64,000 nucleotides of DNA from Clostridia bacterium (GTDB taxonomy: Bacteria > Bacillota > Clostridia > Oscillospirales > Acutalibacteraceae): the NCBI GenBank assembly GCA_017428085.1, contig JAFRRP010000039.1, positions 1 to 64,000 of the forward strand. The letters run 5' to 3'. Positions 41,889 to 51,068 of this stretch are shown here, piece by piece (position 1 is the stretch's first letter; every line of letters starts with the position of its first letter). Both the position numbers and the translations under genes were made by a program. The notes under the pieces were generated by a model. It saw only the letters and a list, made by a program, of their open reading frames with translations. It was not told the DNA's origin and ran no database searches.

Positions 41889-43730
41889 TTAAAACCGTTT
41901 TTCTTTCACTTTGAGCAGATAACCGGTGGTCAGCTCCTCCGCCTCCCCGTCAAACAGCACAAGTAGTTTTGTCAGTCTGTCATGGGCTTCCTTCTCGAAA
42001 ACCCCGTAGGATTCGCAGTCCACCTTCGATACAAATACGGCTTCCGGAAGCTTATCCGGATGCAGCAGCCACCAGTCGCGGTTCCTTTCGATCATATCCG
42101 CATCCACAAAAAAGGTGGAATAGGTAGAATACGGAAGACCGAGCCTGAGATAATACCAGGAGCAGCTTCCCGCCACATAAACAGGGCCGGTGCATACCGC
42201 ACGTATATAGTCGAGATCGTCAAGGATATCCGAATAGATCCCGGCATGATAAGCCGTTGTATAGACGCCCTTGTGAGGGCCGTCGGAAATTTTTACGTCA
42301 AGAGACGCACCGGTGTCCGTGCCCACATGTTCCGCATCCTCCGCCGTGTAGTAGTCCTCAACGAAGAACCAGTTTTCCCGGAATGCCGCATAGGCGCCGT
42401 CCGATATGAGCGTAACGCACAGGGCCGACACGGCAAACGCGAAAGCGGTCTTGCGAAGCTTTTCTCCGTTTTTTTTCGGTTTTGCTCCGGAAGGGAGCCC
42501 GCTCCTCAGATTCTTCGCAAATTCCGAAATCAGGATCACCGCGCAGGGCAGACCGATCGCAAAACCGCTGGTGATCGAGGCTTCGGACGAGATGTCCACC
42601 ACGACGGAATAGAAAAGCGCATAAAAGAGAAAGGCCAAAAGGCGTTTGTCATACCCGGGATCGAGAGCAGCGCAGCCAAAGGCGAGAAAAACGGGAAAAA
42701 CCGGAACAAGCACCGTGAGCGAGATATAATTGCACGAAGGGGCGTTGATCCAAAAAGCGGCGGTAACCGCGATATACGCCGCGAAGATCAGAACCGCGCC
42801 CGTATACGGGCAGATGCCGCCGAAGCGTTTTTTGATCAGCACAAACGCCAGAACACATAAAGCCGCCGCCGACAGTACGGGTCCCGTTACCATAAAACCG
42901 AGCAGCAGCCGCGCCGGATCGAAGATCGGGCTGCCTCCGTCCGAATGGAAATCGTATTCGGAGTCCGTAAACATCTGAGGAAGATTTCTGAAAAACGCGT
43001 TGAAATCAGTGACCAGAACGAACGAAACGGCAAAAATAACAAAACAGACGAGTATCCCTATTGAAACGAAGAACCATATTCTGACGTCTGTAATAAAACC
43101 GTACGAAGAGACCTTTCCTTTTTTTTGGCGAAAGCGTACAACGGCAACAGATATGCTCCAAAGGAAATAAAGCACCGCGAGAGCCGGTTCACTCAGCACG
43201 GCGCAGGCAAAAATGAACCCGGCGGCTGCCAGCCGCAACATGCCGGGCCTCTCGGTGAGAAACAAAATCGAACAAAAGATCACCGAGAAAATGATCGCCG
43301 CGTTATAATAATTCAGCGCCTCGAACGTAAAATACTCAAACAGCATATACGATCCCGCTGCTGCGACCGCCGCAAAGCGGTAGCGACGGAGCTTCACATA
43401 AAGATAGCAATACACCGCGGCTTTTACCACGCAGTAGAACTGCCGAAAAAAAAGGATCACACCGTCGGCGGAACCAGCGAGCAGCAGATAGAGCTTCATC
43501 GGAACAAGCTGAAACAGCGATGAAAGCTGAGAAACGTGCCATTCATCGATAAACAGCCGGTCTCCGGCGAGAAGCCTGTAAGGGATCGTATAATAAAAGC
43601 TCTCGTCTACCGTCTGTATGCCCTTCCGGGAAAGATGCAGACAAAACGCAAACAGAACGACCCCCACGGCGATCGCGGCGACATCCGGAAGAAGATATTC
43701 GTTTTTTCTTTTTTTTGCTGCGGTATCCAA
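41889..43730 (-). CDS. GT-C-like polytopic membrane protein, paralog J
   Basis: 613 residues from TTG 43730, served by AGAGGAAAAG right after the upstream stop. Loop 1 has DE (42-43), GD (56-57) and DEWH (62-65), then QLVPMKLYLLLAGSADGVILFFR. The C-terminal domain has SDGPHKGVYTTAYHAGIYSD, WYYLRLGLPYSTYSTFFV and WLLHPDKLPEAVFVSKV. It is the first GT-C gene of the array and lies 15 bp after the SPASM-type radical SAM gene, so the eight-gene array J-C is probably one transcript with that enzyme at its head. Confidence 0.82.
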   Translation of the reverse strand: MDTAAKKRKNEYLLPDVAAIAVGVVLFAFCLHLSRKGIQTVDESFYYTIPYRLLAGDRLFIDEWHVSQLSSLFQLVPMKLYLLLAGSADGVILFFRQFYCVVKAAVYCYLYVKLRRYRFAAVAAAGSYMLFEYFTFEALNYYNAAIIFSVIFCSILFLTERPGMLRLAAAGFIFACAVLSEPALAVLYFLWSISVAVVRFRQKKGKVSSYGFITDVRIWFFVSIGILVCFVIFAVSFVLVTDFNAFFRNLPQMFTDSEYDFHSDGGSPIFDPARLLLGFMVTGPVLSAAALCVLAFVLIKKRFGGICPYTGAVLIFAAYIAVTAAFWINAPSCNYISLTVLVPVFPVFLAFGCAALDPGYDKRLLAFLFYALFYSVVVDISSEASITSGFAIGLPCAVILISEFAKNLRSGLPSGAKPKKNGEKLRKTAFAFAVSALCVTLISDGAYAAFRENWFFVEDYYTAEDAEHVGTDTGASLDVKISDGPHKGVYTTAYHAGIYSDILDDLDYIRAVCTGPVYVAGSCSWYYLRLGLPYSTYSTFFVDADMIERNRDWWLLHPDKLPEAVFVSKVDCESYGVFEKEAHDRLTKLLVLFDGEAEELTTGYLLKVKEKRF

Positions 43731-43745
43731 GCTTTCTTTTCCTCT

Positions 43746-44699
43746 TCAGCCGAAATAAGGCCTTTCGCCTCGGATTTTCCTTTTGATTGCCTTCAATCGG
43801 GTGTTCGAGCGGCCGACAAAATCACACACCTCGCAGATCCCGCAGTCCGGGCGCCCCGTTTTTATCACACTCTCCCGCATCCGCGCATACTTCTCGCCGT
43901 TGAACAGCTCGATCACGTTGCTCTCCTTCACATTTCCGAGCGTCAGCACGCCGCTGAAATCGCAGCTGCAAATGCCGACGCTGCCATCGGAATAGATCGC
44001 AATATCGGAAAAGGGCATCACGCAGGGATACTTTTGTTGGCGTACGGCCTTTTTATTTGGGGATAGCCCCCCTCTGTTGGAAAGCACCGCGTTCCGGTAC
44101 CGTATTTCGACGATGATCTGAGTCCCGGAAAACTGCTCCGGTTCGTCGTTTACCTTTTCCACAAGCTTCCGGATGTTTTTATTCAGCGCGTATTCCTCGG
44201 TGTAGTTGTTGATGATGATTTTATCGACCAGCCCCCGAAATTCGTCGAGCTTTTCGGGCGTCAGCAGCGACCCGTTGGTGTAGATCTGTATTTTGGCGTC
44301 CGGCAAAGCCCTGCGCGCTTTCTCCAGCCGCTCGGTCAACAAAGGATCGAGAAGAGGCTCATTGTTGATGCACATGACCAGATTCGCGTTGAATCCCGCG
44401 TTTTTCAGATCGTCGATCGCCTTGTCAAAGATCTCCGGCGGCATCACGGTACGTTCTCTTTTGTCGAAAGCAGTGTTGGCGGGACAAAACGCGCAGGTGC
44501 CGTTGCATTTGTTGATCGTTTCAAAAGAAACGCACAATGGCAGCTTCGGTCCTTTCTCCGCGGAAAAATTCCGGATATAGCGCTTGATATACGGGTGCTG
44601 TACCGATTTTTGTACGGTAAGATAACAGTATGCACAAAACCGTGGGAAGGCCTTTTGCAGATAGAAGCCGGGTTTTCCAAAAAAGGATCGTATCTTCAT
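43746..44699 (-). CDS. SPASM/twitch-type radical SAM protein
   Basis: 317 residues without a B12 domain. SFETINKCNGTCAFCPANTAF holds the cluster cysteines C65, C69 and C72; INNEPLLDPLL and IYTNGSLLTPEKL follow as in SPASM enzymes. The C-terminal part has QKYPCVMPFSDIAIYSDGSVGICSCDFSG and DCGICEVCDF, cysteines for auxiliary clusters. Relatives act as peptide- or sugar-modifying dehydrogenases, epimerases or maturases. It heads the minus-strand array of eight GT-C genes, which suggests action on a shared acceptor or sugar. AAGGAAAG lies upstream of ATG 44699; no confident promoter was found. Confidence 0.85.
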   Translation of the reverse strand: MKIRSFFGKPGFYLQKAFPRFCAYCYLTVQKSVQHPYIKRYIRNFSAEKGPKLPLCVSFETINKCNGTCAFCPANTAFDKRERTVMPPEIFDKAIDDLKNAGFNANLVMCINNEPLLDPLLTERLEKARRALPDAKIQIYTNGSLLTPEKLDEFRGLVDKIIINNYTEEYALNKNIRKLVEKVNDEPEQFSGTQIIVEIRYRNAVLSNRGGLSPNKKAVRQQKYPCVMPFSDIAIYSDGSVGICSCDFSGVLTLGNVKESNVIELFNGEKYARMRESVIKTGRPDCGICEVCDFVGRSNTRLKAIKRKIRGERPYFG

Positions 44700-45092
44700 T
44701 TATTTCTTTCTTTCCTTAACAAGATGCTTTTATGATTCGTTCAAGTATCAATACTATCTTTCCGGTGAAGTTTCCTCTGCCGCCCTGTTTTTGTTTTTGT
44801 ATTCCTCTGACTTTCGTTCTTTCCTTGCAAAAGAAAACTTTTAGAAAACTGAGGATAAAGAAATGCATACCGTCTTTCCGACATCCTTAAAAAATCCGCT
44901 TCGACCTTGTGGCTGCGTATGTGGTTGCGAAGCTGCGGAATGGCGCAGCAGATGCAGCCGTCCGAAATCGTCAGGGATGCTCACCACGGGGCGAGGTGAC
45001 AAGCTTCTCGCGGCACAGGGGTAACTCGTTCTTGGGCAGACAGACGCTAACGGTTTTGTCCGTAAGGACCTCAGCCCCGGTTCTTTTTGAAC
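44700..45092. other. 393-bp gap with a GC-rich, structured-looking block
   Basis: The first 190 bp (44700-44890) are AT-rich upstream sequence. From about 44905 to 45085 the block is GC-rich and full of hairpins on the plus strand: GCTGCG-GAATGG-CGCAGC, GCGAG...CTCGC, and GTCC-GTAA-GGAC with a GNRA-type loop. A 63-codon frame at 44909 is probably chance. It might be the 5' part of a group II intron whose tail lies at 47.1 kb. Confidence 0.4.
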
Positions 45093-46559
45093 TCACTTGA
45101 GATCATATTTTGCTCTTATTTTTGGATACATATGGGAATAGAAAAAGGTACTCAAAAACTCTTTCAGTGCCGTAAAACCGTTGACGATAAAATTCAAAAA
45201 TCCTTTTCTGGAAATAAAACTCAGTCCGTTGATAATCGTTGCTCGGGCAAATTCAAACGGTTTTCCGTTGGTTATCGCGGTTCTTTTGCTGAAGCTCTTC
45301 CATATGAACCAGTTTTTTACTACTTTCAGGTCTTTGTCCGGCACACGAGAATAATTGATCCCAAGGGTTTCCGTTTCGACAACGCGTGAAAGCTCCTCAA
45401 GACTTTGCGGTTCTTTCAATTTTTCTTCGTCGACCAAACGCTGATACAACTCCGTTCCGGGCAAGGGGGTAAAATGGAAAATCGATGACATACTGAGAGG
45501 AGCTTCGTTGATCAGTTTTGCCGTATCTCGAAGTTGATCCTCCGTTTCGTCCGGGAACCCGACGATGAAAGAACCAACTATCGTAAAGCCGATCTGATTT
45601 AACAATTCCAATGTCGGCTTTATGATATCATAGTTAATACCCTTATGGACCTGCCTTTGCATTTCTTTGGAACCGCTTTCTATCCCGAAATAGATCCATC
45701 GGCATCCTGCTTGATACATCAGCCGGTAGTCCTCTTCGTTAAAGAAGCCGAGCCTTAAATTGATACCCCATCTAAAGTGCAGCCCTTCCTTTTTAACGCG
45801 GGAACAAAAGTCCTGTAAGTCGGAGCGTTTTATGCACCAAAGTTCGTCAGAAAAAAAGACGCCATCCATTCCGTAATTCTCAATCAGGTATTTGATTTCC
45901 CTGATGACGATTTCGTTTGGTCGCTTTCTGTGAGTGCTTTTGTGGAAGGTGACATTTGAACAAAATGCGCAATTTCCCGGACACCCTTTGGAGGAATAGA
46001 GATAGAGCATCTTTTTACAGCCGAAATTCTGCGTCATGTATTTATTCGGATCCACTAAAGACCAATCAATATCAGGCAGTATTCCCAGATCGGTGAAAGG
46101 TCTGTCCGGATTGAGAATAACATTTCCGTCCTTTTTATAAGCGATCCCGAGCACGTCTGCAATGTCTTTGCCGTCAGAAAGGCGGTCTAATAATTCTTTC
46201 CACGTTTCTTCTCCCTCGCCGATGGAAACGATATCGACATAGTCGTTCGCAATGACAAGATCCAACTGCAGAGAGGGAAGCTGTCCTCCCCACACAACCG
46301 GCACCCCACGCTGCTTCAGTTCCTTTGAAATGGCGATGGCATCTTTTAATCCTCTTGATGACATGACGGAAATACCGGCAATATCAGGTGAAAACTCTGA
46401 TAAGACCGTTTTTAGTTTTGTTTTCTCCACGCATCTGTCATAAAGCCTGACCTTATGGCCAAACTGCTCCAGATATGATCCAATAGAAAGCAATCCAAGC
46501 GGGTTGACCATTGTCAGGTTATAATATCCGATTGAGGGATTAATCAGTAAAACATTCAT
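45093..46559 (-). CDS. B12-binding radical SAM protein 4 (distinct lineage)
   Basis: 488 residues. MNVLLINPSIGYYNLTMVNPLGLLSIGSYL starts the B12-binding fold, with VVWGGQLPSLQLD and SIGEGEE. Cluster cysteines C193, C197 and C200 are in SSKGCPGNCAFCSN; GIESGSKEMQRQVHKG and FIVGFPDETEDQL complete the core. It belongs to the general BchE-like group rather than the 640-residue family of the other three proteins, and its codons are more AT-rich. ATG 46559 has ACAGGAGA 7 bp upstream. It is bounded by remnants on both sides and may have entered separately. Confidence 0.88.
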   Translation of the reverse strand: MNVLLINPSIGYYNLTMVNPLGLLSIGSYLEQFGHKVRLYDRCVEKTKLKTVLSEFSPDIAGISVMSSRGLKDAIAISKELKQRGVPVVWGGQLPSLQLDLVIANDYVDIVSIGEGEETWKELLDRLSDGKDIADVLGIAYKKDGNVILNPDRPFTDLGILPDIDWSLVDPNKYMTQNFGCKKMLYLYSSKGCPGNCAFCSNVTFHKSTHRKRPNEIVIREIKYLIENYGMDGVFFSDELWCIKRSDLQDFCSRVKKEGLHFRWGINLRLGFFNEEDYRLMYQAGCRWIYFGIESGSKEMQRQVHKGINYDIIKPTLELLNQIGFTIVGSFIVGFPDETEDQLRDTAKLINEAPLSMSSIFHFTPLPGTELYQRLVDEEKLKEPQSLEELSRVVETETLGINYSRVPDKDLKVVKNWFIWKSFSKRTAITNGKPFEFARATIINGLSFISRKGFLNFIVNGFTALKEFLSTFFYSHMYPKIRAKYDLK

Positions 46560-46573
46560 CGCTATTCTCCTGT

Positions 46574-46981
46574 TTGATCCAACATGCGTTTTACTTCAAA
46601 AAAACCATAGCCCACGTTCAGCAGGCGGCGGACGGCGCGGGCTTTGTCTTTCCCGGGGCTGTCGTCCGTGATCCGCGTTTTCTCCAACAGTACTATGATA
46701 ACAGAATCTCGGTCGATGTCAAGGACGGAAACCGCGTTTTCGGCAGTTATTTCATCTGCGCCGCGAAAGCGCTGATACAGAAAAACCAAAAACGACGAAC
46801 CGGAATTTGCCATTGGGATACATATTGAATCTGCCGTTTTTCCCAACGTCGCAGAAAGATCTGTCCGATCAGTCCGCCGCAACGTCGCTCTTGATAGTGG
46901 GTAGTCAGCCTTCTTTGGAAGCAATGAAAAAAAGAACCCATAGGGAATATTTGAAAAAAGACGGATTTTCTCCGGTTTGAT
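46574..46981 (+). pseudogene. Frameshifted gene remnant, unknown
   Basis: The plus strand reads GAGFVFPGAVVRDPRF and QQYYDNRISVDVKDGNRVFG in one frame to a stop at 46828, then SLLIVGSQPSLEAMKKRTHR and EYLKKDGFSPV in another to 46981. Codon choice looks like genuine coding sequence. A competing minus-strand frame (47014-46562, 150 codons) ends 2 bp before the radical SAM start and is also possible. I recognise neither product. Confidence 0.25.
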
Positions 46982-47244
46982 AGTTTTGTATTGATCCCTT
47001 TGTGGAATACTCACAAAAAATCAAGCAGTCAAGCAGGGCATATCAGCCGGATGCAGATCTGTAAGCGCAAAAATCATATTCAATATTCAGTTTTCCGATC
47101 TGTTTTCGCAGCCCCTTGTCTTGTTGTATGATTGAACCGACGTGTACCGATCCGTACGCACGGCGATGTGAGAGGTCTGCTGCTCAACTAACGGGCAGCT
47201 ACCCATTCGATCACGTGGCAAATTCGGTTTTTTCACACTAAACT
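46982..47244. other. Non-coding scar with group II intron tail
   Basis: No credible gene. It contains the domain V/VI-like segment listed next and AT-rich flanks. No terminator was recognised for the minus-strand operon that ends at 47245. Confidence 0.5.
47133..47222 (+). mobile_element. Group II intron 3' end remnant (domains V and VI)
   Basis: TTGAACCGACGTGTACC, GTACGCACGG and TGTGAGAGGTC resemble domain V of bacterial group II introns: CGTG-TAC pairs with GTA-CG-CACG leaving the usual 2-nt bulge. A domain VI-like stem (GCTGC / GGCAGC) and an ending like the TACTCGAT 3' consensus (CCATTCGAT) follow. Two stem mismatches suggest decay. No reverse transcriptase frame is present nearby. Confidence 0.5.
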
Positions 47245-48006
47245 TCATTCAAACACCGACATAGCCTTTCCGGCGAAGGAGTGCAGAAGCGGGTCGCCGT
47301 CGTAATACAGGGCAAGGATAAACGCCGCGAAGGCAAAAAACGAGGTCGAAGAAGCCCACTTGTTGCCAAACACAAACAGATATACGCATCCACGCAGCAA
47401 AGCGGCAGAGCAGAGCAGAAAAAAGGTATTATAACTCTCTCTTGCGAAACCTTCGCCACTGCCGGCTTTGTTTGTTTTGTTTTTCCCTGTTTTTTGTTTT
47501 TTTTGCACAAAGGAAAAACTATTGAAAAAACAGAAAATGAAAAAAAAGCATACCGTCGCGCAAACTGCCTTGAAGAATATCGCTAACGGCGGGAGGTTTT
47601 CAGCGAGGGAATACTGCGAAAGCGAAAAGCCTCGGTATAGTTTTATGAACCATGGAATAATTGACGTCCCCGAAAGCAAAGCGCAGACCCAAAACAGTTT
47701 CCCTGTTTTTTTGTTATGCGAGACAAGAGCGGAATGAGCACACAAAAGCAGAGGAAGAGGAAGGATCAGGAAATACTCCTCCGTGAACACGCAAGTCACC
47801 GTGCCTGCTATGGCGCAAAGCGGCAGACATACGCAGGGGCGTCCGATCAGAAGGACGGCTGCCGACAGAACGGTGAAAACAAACAGAGGAAGGATGGAGC
47901 TGAAATACTGACCGAACAAATATCTTCTGCCGGAATAATAATTTGCCGCGTATGCCGCCGTAGCGACGGCAAGAAGAATTGCGGCGGAAAGAATCTTTTT
48001 CCTCAT
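47245..48006 (-). CDS. Multi-pass membrane protein, unknown
   Basis: 253 residues from ATG 48006 (MRKKILSAAILLAVATAAYAANYY), 19 bp after the stop of the neighbouring gene; GAGGG lies upstream at a rather long distance. There are about seven hydrophobic segments, interrupted by a Lys-rich loop (KKQKTGKNKTNKAG). FTEEYFLILPLPLLL might sit in an outer loop. No family is recognised. As last gene of the minus-strand GT2-rfbF operon it could assist polymer transport or chain control, but nothing in the sequence proves this. The longer frame to 48150 overlaps the neighbour and is not used. Confidence 0.6.
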   Translation of the reverse strand: MRKKILSAAILLAVATAAYAANYYSGRRYLFGQYFSSILPLFVFTVLSAAVLLIGRPCVCLPLCAIAGTVTCVFTEEYFLILPLPLLLCAHSALVSHNKKTGKLFWVCALLSGTSIIPWFIKLYRGFSLSQYSLAENLPPLAIFFKAVCATVCFFFIFCFFNSFSFVQKKQKTGKNKTNKAGSGEGFARESYNTFFLLCSAALLRGCVYLFVFGNKWASSTSFFAFAAFILALYYDGDPLLHSFAGKAMSVFE

Positions 48007-48025
48007 ACGCTGGTATTTCCCTCGG

Positions 48026-49336
48026 TCACACGTACGGGTCAAGGACCGTAAGTGCGTAGATGACAAAATAGACGGTAAAAGCAAAAGATGGGATGGCGGC
48101 AAAAACGTCGTTAAAGTACGCGAGCCCCTTGCCTTTTCCGCGGAAAACAATGTATAGTATCAGGATGAAAAACGACATGAAACCGTGAGAGATCCATCTT
48201 ATCGAGTCGGTCGAAATGATTACGGAACAAAGCGCGGTAATTGGAAATACGGTAAGCGCGCAAACATAAAAAAGCATCATGCCAGTGTTGTTTTTTGTTT
48301 GTTTTATTCTGTTTAGGATAAAGCCTGCAAGGATAACGACGGCCGGTGAAATAACAATGAGAAGCAAACCGGCGTAGATGAACACTCTGTTATAATCCCC
48401 CGAGCGGTACAGCGCCAGATGCCCCTGTATCTGGAACCAGATCCCGTCCAGCAGGCGGAGAAGAAACGGGGAATCTTCCGTCACGTTAAAAAGATGGGAA
48501 ACGTTGGCAAATATGTCGTAATTGCCGGAAACTTTGAGATAATCGTCCATTTCCGTGCCGTTGCTGAACAGCGCGTAATCAAAATATCTCGTCATTTCCG
48601 AACCGCGTTCCTTTATCAGCCGGTCAAAGGTATAGATGTCGTATCGGATGTTGTATTTATCGAAAATCATGAAATAGACAAAAGCACCTGCCGCGGCCGC
48701 GCATGAAACGGCAAAGACAACCATCCATATCTTTTTTTCTTTTTGTTTTTCCGCCGCAAGCGCTTCATAAAGCAAAAGCAGAGCGAAAAGGGGAGCGTAA
48801 TTCAGCATGGCGCCGTAATGCACGGCAACACATAAAAACATCACGACGGGGATGAAAAACCTGCCCGCGCGGTTCTGAATGAGGAAAAGAACCAGAATGG
48901 AAAAAAGCAGCCAGTACACGTCGAGCATGCCGATCTCACACGAAAAAACGGCGAAGGTACATGAGCCTGTCATAAAAAAGAGCAGCAGCTTCATCGCTGC
49001 GGAGCCGTACTCCGTCTGTGTTCGGACACAGACGTACCATTTAGCGAGCAGAAACGCGGAGATGCCGAGAAGGAGCAAAAGCAGGATTGTTTCGAATACG
49101 GTCGCCGAACCTCTTGACGGGGTGTCGACAAAGATCCCGTACACTGCGCCGGGAAGGAATTTAGAGCAAAAGCCGAAAGAATAGTCAACACAATGAAAGA
49201 GATAGGCGACGTTCCCGATGGCGGGCAATTCGAATTTTCTTGCCGACGTAAATGCGTAAACGACAAGTACGGAAAAGAAAATGCCGGTAAATTTTATTAA
49301 CTTTTTCCCGTCTTCCGCTGCACCTTTTGCTGACAT
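48026..49336 (-). CDS. Polytopic membrane protein, unknown (possible GT-C or polymerase-like)
   Basis: 436 residues with about eleven hydrophobic segments. TTG 49339 directly precedes ATG 49336 and either could be used; GGGAGA lies upstream. A large extracytoplasmic loop around residues 45-80 (FHCVDYSFGFCSKFLPGAVYG) and another around 225-290 (SNGTEMDDYLKVSGNYDIF) are visible. It lacks the DEWH motif and is not a member of the eleven-paralog family. The genomic setting next to RfbF, an epimerase and a GtrB-like enzyme suggests envelope-glycan assembly. No specific function can be given. Confidence 0.7.
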   Translation of the reverse strand: MSAKGAAEDGKKLIKFTGIFFSVLVVYAFTSARKFELPAIGNVAYLFHCVDYSFGFCSKFLPGAVYGIFVDTPSRGSATVFETILLLLLLGISAFLLAKWYVCVRTQTEYGSAAMKLLLFFMTGSCTFAVFSCEIGMLDVYWLLFSILVLFLIQNRAGRFFIPVVMFLCVAVHYGAMLNYAPLFALLLLYEALAAEKQKEKKIWMVVFAVSCAAAAGAFVYFMIFDKYNIRYDIYTFDRLIKERGSEMTRYFDYALFSNGTEMDDYLKVSGNYDIFANVSHLFNVTEDSPFLLRLLDGIWFQIQGHLALYRSGDYNRVFIYAGLLLIVISPAVVILAGFILNRIKQTKNNTGMMLFYVCALTVFPITALCSVIISTDSIRWISHGFMSFFILILYIVFRGKGKGLAYFNDVFAAIPSFAFTVYFVIYALTVLDPYV

Positions 49337-49366
49337 CAAGGCAATCGTTCTCCCCGGTCTTATTTG

Positions 49367-50242
49367 TTATTTCAACGTCATGTATTCATACGTTTTTCTT
49401 ATGCCTTCCTCAAACGGAACTGCCGGCAGAAAACCGCATTCTTCTCTTAGCGGCGATATATCGAAGGCGCTTTCCGGCAGCATATCTCCCCTGTACGTCA
49501 AGGCGCCGAACGCGGGAACGCAGGAACTGCCGCAGGCGTGAAGGAGCCGGTTTATAAAGCTTCGGAGGGGCGCGGCCTTCCCGCTCCCTATCACATAACG
49601 GGAAGACGGTCGGCCCTTTTCCGCGATAAGAAACAAGGCCTCGGCAACGTCGGCCACATAAACAAAATCATATAGCTGTACAGCGGATGTAAAAAGAAGA
49701 GGCTCGCTTCTTAATATTTTTTTTAGTACGGAATCAACAAAACCCTTCTCTGCCCCCGGTCCGTATGCATTGGTGAGCAAAGGACGGATGTATTCCACCC
49801 CAAGTTCGACCGATAACTTGCGGCACAAATCCGCGCCGTCCTTTTTCGCCGCCGAATAAGCGGTATCCGGTTGAGAAAAAAGCTCGGTGATCGAACCGAG
49901 ATCCACAAATCTGCGGCAGCCGAGCCTTGCGGCCGCGGAAAGCGAAGCCGCGACGCCTTTCATGTTTTTCGCCTGTACACCGGGATCCTCTTTTTGGGGG
50001 CCGTCCAATCCACGCCATGCGAGAGAAATGAACGTGTCGTATTCCGTTCTCCCGGCCATATCGATCGTTTGACCGGCAGCGAAAACGTCGCAGGAGCGGT
50101 AAGTGACGAGTTCGCTTTCGTGGAGCTTCGCCGGCTTTCCCGGCAGATCAAGCGCGAGCACGTTCACGCCTCTGCGCGCGAATGTTTCGGTAACGTAACT
50201 GCCGATGAAACCGTCGGCGCCGGTAATAATAACGTTTTTCAT
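49367..50242 (-). CDS. NAD-dependent epimerase/dehydratase (extended SDR)
   Basis: 291 residues. The nucleotide-binding GADGFIGSYV (GxxGxxG) is at the N-terminus, LDLPGK follows the second strand, and YSAAKKDGADL carries the YxxxK catalytic pair preceded by SITELF. RPLLTNAYGPGAEKGFVD and DFVYVADVAEAL are typical of nucleotide-sugar SDRs. With RfbF directly upstream (39 bp), a CDP-sugar reductase or epimerase of the paratose/abequose synthase kind is possible, but the 4,6-dehydratase (RfbG) needed in between is not in the window. UDP- or dTDP-sugars remain alternatives. Confidence 0.83.
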   Translation of the reverse strand: MKNVIITGADGFIGSYVTETFARRGVNVLALDLPGKPAKLHESELVTYRSCDVFAAGQTIDMAGRTEYDTFISLAWRGLDGPQKEDPGVQAKNMKGVAASLSAAARLGCRRFVDLGSITELFSQPDTAYSAAKKDGADLCRKLSVELGVEYIRPLLTNAYGPGAEKGFVDSVLKKILRSEPLLFTSAVQLYDFVYVADVAEALFLIAEKGRPSSRYVIGSGKAAPLRSFINRLLHACGSSCVPAFGALTYRGDMLPESAFDISPLREECGFLPAVPFEEGIRKTYEYMTLK

Positions 50243-50281
50243 ATGCCGCTTTCTTTGGGATAACAGAAGCCCGGGCAGAAC

Positions 50282-51067
50282 TTATCGGTTGTCCCACACT
50301 TTCCACGGTGCGCCGCCGCTTTGCCAAAGCTTTTCAAGCTTGTTTTTTTCTCTTAGCGTGTCCATACACTGCCAAAAGCCCCTGTGGACGTAAGCCTGCA
50401 CCTGCCGTTCGTCTACAAGCTCACTGATGGTATGTCGTTCGAATTCGTCTTCGTCACCGCGGATATGGTCAAACACTTCCTTTTCCAGAACGTAGAAGCC
50501 AATGTTGATCAGATTGCCGTCAAAATCGGATTTTTCACGGAAATCAGTTACGGAATTTGTTGTCTTGTCTATTTCAAGCACACCCTTGGTCTGCCCGTAA
50601 TTGTACACCGAAACGGTGGCGGTTTTCCCGTGGCTGCGGTGATAGGCAAGCAGCTCCGCAATGTTGATGTCCCCGACCGCGTCGCCGTAATTCAGCATAA
50701 AGGTCTCGTCACCCACATACTGCTGCACCCGTTTGAGTCTGCCGCCGGTCTGCGTTTCCAGCCCGGTGTCGATCACCGTGACCTTCCACGGTTCGGTGTT
50801 GCGGTTATGAACGATAATGCTGTCCGGAACGGTAAAATCGAAGGTGATGTCGGAGGTATAAAGAAAATAATCCGAAAACCACTGCTTGATCATATGCTGC
50901 TTGTAACCCGCGCATATAATAAACTCGTTGAATCCGTAATATGAGTATATTTTCATGAGATGCCACAAAATAGGCATCTCTCCTATTTCGATCATCGGTT
51001 TGGGCCTTTTTACCGATTCCTCGGATATCCTTGATCCGACGCCGCCCGCGAGTATGACGACCTTCAT
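50282..51067 (-). CDS. rfbF: Glucose-1-phosphate cytidylyltransferase
   Basis: 261 residues. It joins glucose 1-phosphate and CTP to CDP-glucose, the entry to 3,6-dideoxyhexoses. MKVVILAGGVGSRISEESVKRPKPMIEIG is the RfbF signature, then PILWHLMKIYSYYGFNEFIIC, NYGDAVGDINI and GFWQCMDTLREKN near the end. ATG 51067 is chosen over 51076 because GGGAGATGAATAAA then gives 8-bp spacing and the protein starts as the family does. It overlaps or abuts the GT2 stop, so the genes are co-translated. RfbG and RfbH homologues are absent here. Confidence 0.93.
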   Translation of the reverse strand: MKVVILAGGVGSRISEESVKRPKPMIEIGEMPILWHLMKIYSYYGFNEFIICAGYKQHMIKQWFSDYFLYTSDITFDFTVPDSIIVHNRNTEPWKVTVIDTGLETQTGGRLKRVQQYVGDETFMLNYGDAVGDINIAELLAYHRSHGKTATVSVYNYGQTKGVLEIDKTTNSVTDFREKSDFDGNLINIGFYVLEKEVFDHIRGDEDEFERHTISELVDERQVQAYVHRGFWQCMDTLREKNKLEKLWQSGGAPWKVWDNR

Positions 51068-51068
51068 T

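Noticed and set aside
44909-45100. 63-codon plus-strand frame
   Set aside because: It lies in the hairpin-rich block and lacks a ribosome site; a structured RNA remnant explains the sequence better.
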